Origin: Gnetum montanum
Taxonomy: Eukaryota > Streptophyta > Gnetopsida > Gnetales > Gnetaceae
Assembly (NCBI GenBank): GCA_015680685.1
Contig: MNCI01027311.1
Coordinates: forward strand, 142,104 to 206,103
Length of the DNA stretch: 64,000 nucleotides
Direction: 5' to 3'
Below are positions 61,156 through 64,000 of this stretch, in pieces. The notes beneath the pieces were generated by a model that was not told the DNA's origin, did not search any database, and saw only the letters and a program-made list of their open reading frames with translations. The translations under genes were made by a program, and so were the position numbers. Numbering within the stretch: the first letter of the stretch is position 1; each line of letters begins with the position of its first letter.

Positions 61156-61527
61156 TCAAAACACTTGATTTTTTGGTCCAAATAGCCCAAAACAACCATG
61201 ATTGATGCTTGAACTTACCTAATAGCCTTGTAGCCTCAAAACATGACCTGTTAAGGAAAAAAACTAGCAAAACCTAATCATTTTCAATGAATACTAGCCA
61301 AATGTTATCATATATAGCCTATTTTACTTGATTTTTATCATACTACGTAATTTTTTGCCTTGTTTTTAAACTTATGTTGTCTTGTTGACCTTGTTAACCT
61401 TCTATGACCTTTAGAAAACCCTATATATATTTTTTGTCTTGTTATAGCTCTATTTACCTTTGTTTGACCTTTAAATGGTATCAAATAGTGAGGTTTGACC
61501 TTCCCTGACCATCGTTTAACACCATAT

Positions 61528-61625
61528 GACCATGGTCCACTAAGACCTTAAACTGGCATCATAGTCCACCAAGAATCTAAACTGGCATCATGGCCTACTA
61601 GGGCCTAAAACTTGCAAAATTGTGG
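61528..61625 (+). repeat. TAAACTAGC array 2 of C
   Basis: Three units: AAGACCTTAAACTGGCATCA, AAGAATCTAAACTGGCATCA and GGGCCTAAAACTTGCAAAA, before the RT start. Same place as array 2 of A. Bases 61626-61856 hold repeated TTTGTTTACCTCTATT words and no gene. Confidence 0.75.
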
Positions 61626-61856
61626 CCTTTATTAAAAAATTTTACCCTTATACTTCCCCTTGTTTGACCTTTATGTAATCTTTGTTTACCTCTATTTTAA
61701 TCTTTGTTTACCTCTATTGCACTTTTCCGAATTCACCTTATCTCACTGATGATCTTGGATGACCTTGATTGCATTAGATTTGCATGTTTTTTTATGGTAT
61801 TTTAACGTTATTTATTCACTTTTACCCAAGTTCCACTTAATATGCTTTTGGTTGAC

Positions 61857-63590
61857 ATGAAGGATCAAAGTATGAGTACCTAGGAAAAAATTAGTTTGCC
61901 TTTGTGTCTACATGGACCTCATGGTGATATTAAATGATGTATTGACCTTGATTGCCAAGATCTTGAGCTTGAGTGTCTTGTAGATCACATAACCTCAATA
62001 GAGAAACCTTTAGAATGGATTGAAAACCTAGTCAAAACCCTTGACTTAGAAGCAAGAGAGATAACCAAAGACTCTCTAGTTGAGGTATCTATCACAACAC
62101 ACAACGATGAGGAGAAAACCCTTAAACTAAGTTTCTCACTAGAGCCTCCATGTACTCAAGGCATCACCAAGATCTTACAAAGCAACATTAAGGCATTTTC
62201 TTGGTCATATGAAGATATTCTAGGCCTAGACCTACGTCTAGTCCAACACAACATCATACTAGACACTAGCATTGTACCTAATAAGCAAAAAGTGCACAAG
62301 ATTAGACCTAATTTGGCTTTGGCAATTTGAAATGAAATCTCAAAGCACTACCAAGAAGGTTTCATTAGGGCTTTTGGTTATGCAAAATTGGTATCCAACA
62401 TAGTGATAGTCCCTAAGAAATTTGGAATATCCATATTTAGATTGATTTTTGAGGCCTCAGTAATGCAACTATCAAGGATGACTTTCCTTTGCCTAGTGTT
62501 GATTAAGTTATTGATACTATGGTCAGATATGCCTTATTGTCCTTTACGAATGGGTGCTCAGGATATAACCAAATTAGGATCAACCCAAAGCACCAAATTA
62601 GCATGACCTTTATGACCCCATGGGGATCTTTTTATTATACCATGATGCCCTTTGGCATTAAGAATGTTGGAGCAACATACTAGAGAGCCATGACCTACAT
62701 CTTTAGTGATTACTTGTTAGGTTTACTTAATGATTACATAGATGAAAAAGCCATGAAGTCTAAGATAGCTAATGATCATGATAATGTCCTAGATCCTATG
62801 CTTAAAAAATGCCTCAAATGTGAGCTTAGACTCAATCCTAAGAAGTATGTCTTTAGTATCAAGACTAGTTAGATGCTTGGCTTTGTAGTCTTTGAAGTAG
62901 GGATACACATAGATCCTGATAGGGTTAAGGTCATATACAAATTAGCAGCACCTACCAACCTTAAAGAGCTTTGGGAATTACAAGGAATATTACAATTTAT
63001 TCATAGGCTTATCGCTACACTTACGGATAAGTTACAACCCATGCAGCACTTGCTTAAGAAAGGAGTTCACTATGAATGAATGGCTCAATGCCAAAAGGGC
63101 TTTGAAAACCTTAAGCAAGAGTTGACACAACTACCAACAATCTACCTTCCACAAGAGGGTAAACCATTTTACATTTATCTTTCCATCTATGATACATCCA
63201 TTGCCTCTCTACTCTATTAGAAATGTGATGACAGAGCAAAAATGTATGTATACTATTTTAGCCATGTGTTACTTTCCCACGAGACCTGATACATTGAAGT
63301 AGAGAAGTGTTGTCTAGCACTAGTCTTCTCTTTAAAGAAATGGAGGTACTACCTCTTTAGAAGCCAAGTCAACATAATTTGCAAGGACAACATACTTAGA
63401 GCCATAACAACCAACATCTATGAAAGTAGCCATATAGCTAGCTAGAAAGCCATAACCATAGAGTTTGACCTCCATTACATCTCTCAATCCTCAACAAAAG
63501 GTCAAGCCATAGCCATACAACTCATATTTTTACGTATTGATGACCAAGCAGCCATAGATCTTAAGTTCCATGATAAACACATTAACATAG
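61857..63590 (+). pseudogene. Reverse transcriptase-RNase H of element C
   Basis: The first ATG is at 61857. Linker KTLDLEAREITKDSL, then FSWSYEDILGLDLRLVQHN near 62200 (an exact counterpart to A), RPNLALAI, SNIVIVPKKFG, a frameshift near 62460, MTPWGSFYYTMMPFGIKN near 62610-62660, and YIDEKAMKSK near 62735, where the catalytic YxDD reads YIDE. Then DPDRVKVIYKLAAPTNLKE (62915), FIHRLIATLTDKLQPMQHLL and RNase H to about 63500. Frames change several times and stops are many, so it is more decayed than A. Confidence 0.82.
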
Positions 63591-63929
63591 TTAGCCAAGT
63601 CCTTGAGGGTTATGAGGTAGTCATGAACTTCGACAGACCTTCAACTAATTAGGGGCTAGTGTTACTACCATCGTAACACTCCCATCTAGTGAGATCTGAT
63701 CCTTTGCCTATCGTTTTGGGTTTCCATGTAGCAACAACATAGCGAAATATGAGGGTTTGATTAGAAGAATAATGGTAGCTTGTTGCATAGGAATTAGATG
63801 CCTAGCCATCAAAGGTAATTCACAACTTGTGGTTAACCAAGTAATTGAAGTCTATGCATGCAAAGCTAAGCACTTACAATCTCACTGTGACCTAGCAAAT
63901 CAATTATTATAACAATTTACAAATGTTGA
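63591..63929 (+). pseudogene. Second RNase H of element C, truncated
   Basis: Matches the second RNase H of A from the loop after FDLHYISQSSTKGQA on: the MNFDRPSTN, LGFHVATT and Q..YACKAKHLQSH positions are recognisable across frame changes. It breaks at 63929, where a D-family LTR starts. Integrase would follow beyond that insertion. Confidence 0.6.
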
Positions 63930-64000
63930 TGATGAGACACGNCCGCGATATCGCTACCTTCGTGATATCGCATCCCATGCGATATCGCGTACGCGATATT
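63930..64000 (-). repeat. Start of another D-family LTR
   Basis: TGATGAGACACG, one N at 63942, then CCGCGATATCGC...GCGATATCGCGTACGCGATAT. This is the same order as the LTR of D read on its minus strand (TGATGAGATGC...GCCGCGATATC...GCGTACGCGATATC), shortened by about 10-15 bases at the N. So, in this reading, a second D-family copy lies with its transcribed strand along plus. Orientation relative to gag is therefore opposite to D. Confidence 0.65.

Larger units (their letters stand above)
38178..64000 (+). mobile_element. Element C: Tat/Ogre-type Ty3/gypsy retrotransposon, 3' end outside window
   Basis: 5' LTR 38178-39769 plus 46770-47051 (split by D), primer block 47060, leader, gag-protease 48284-51331, array 1, antisense gene, a 3.1-kb dyad repeat array, array 2, RT-RNase H from 61857, and the second RNase H up to 63929, where a D-family LTR cuts in. 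Same order as A, but the protease-RT spacer is longer (about 10.5 kb). The LTR start is placed by likeness to B (TAAAATACCACAAAAATTT) and is not exact. Confidence 0.8.

Overview
The window is plant nuclear repeat DNA. I find no host gene, tRNA or rRNA. Everything readable belongs to a nest of decayed Ty3/gypsy (Metaviridae) LTR retrotransposons, which points to a large, repeat-rich plant genome (gymnosperm or large-genome angiosperm; I cannot tell which). Letters A-E are mine. A (2000-20172, +) is complete at its ends and sits inside E (1-38085, -). B (27287-37156, +) sits inside the 5' LTR of E. D (39770-46764, -) sits inside the 5' LTR of C (38178 to past 64000, +). A further D-family LTR begins at 63930 inside the ribonuclease H region of C.

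A, C and E share one plan: LTR of about 1.6-1.9 kb, a conserved primer-binding-like block, gag-protease, a 6-10 kb spacer, then reverse transcriptase, RNase H, a second RNase H and integrase. The second RNase H before integrase is a Tat-lineage hallmark, and a spacer (intron) between protease and RT is known from Ogre-type Tat elements. A, C and E carry in that spacer an antisense gene with several apparent introns. Its product aligns between all three over essentially its whole length, and I do not recognise it. E lacks its RT-integrase end only because it lies left of the window. The spacer ends, and the end of pol, are marked by arrays of short repeats around the word TAAACTAGC.

B and D are gag-protease-only elements. 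B looks derived from an A-like element by recombination between the first and last TAAACTAGC arrays. D is Athila-like, with a tRNA-Asp-type primer site, a D-to-N change in the protease active site and a perfect 5-bp target duplication.

Each element has its own dyad-symmetric word upstream of its TATA box (CTACGCTA/TAGCGTAG in A, GGTCACGCTG in B, a TAGCATGGAA type in C, GCGATATCGC in D). In A and C the same word recurs just upstream of the antisense gene. Most reading frames are closed chiefly by TAG codons where sister copies have Gln, the pattern expected from CHG-methylation decay. Several single-N positions are flanked by exact repeats and look like assembly joins, including a 319-bp inverted repeat at 51.3-52.0 kb.
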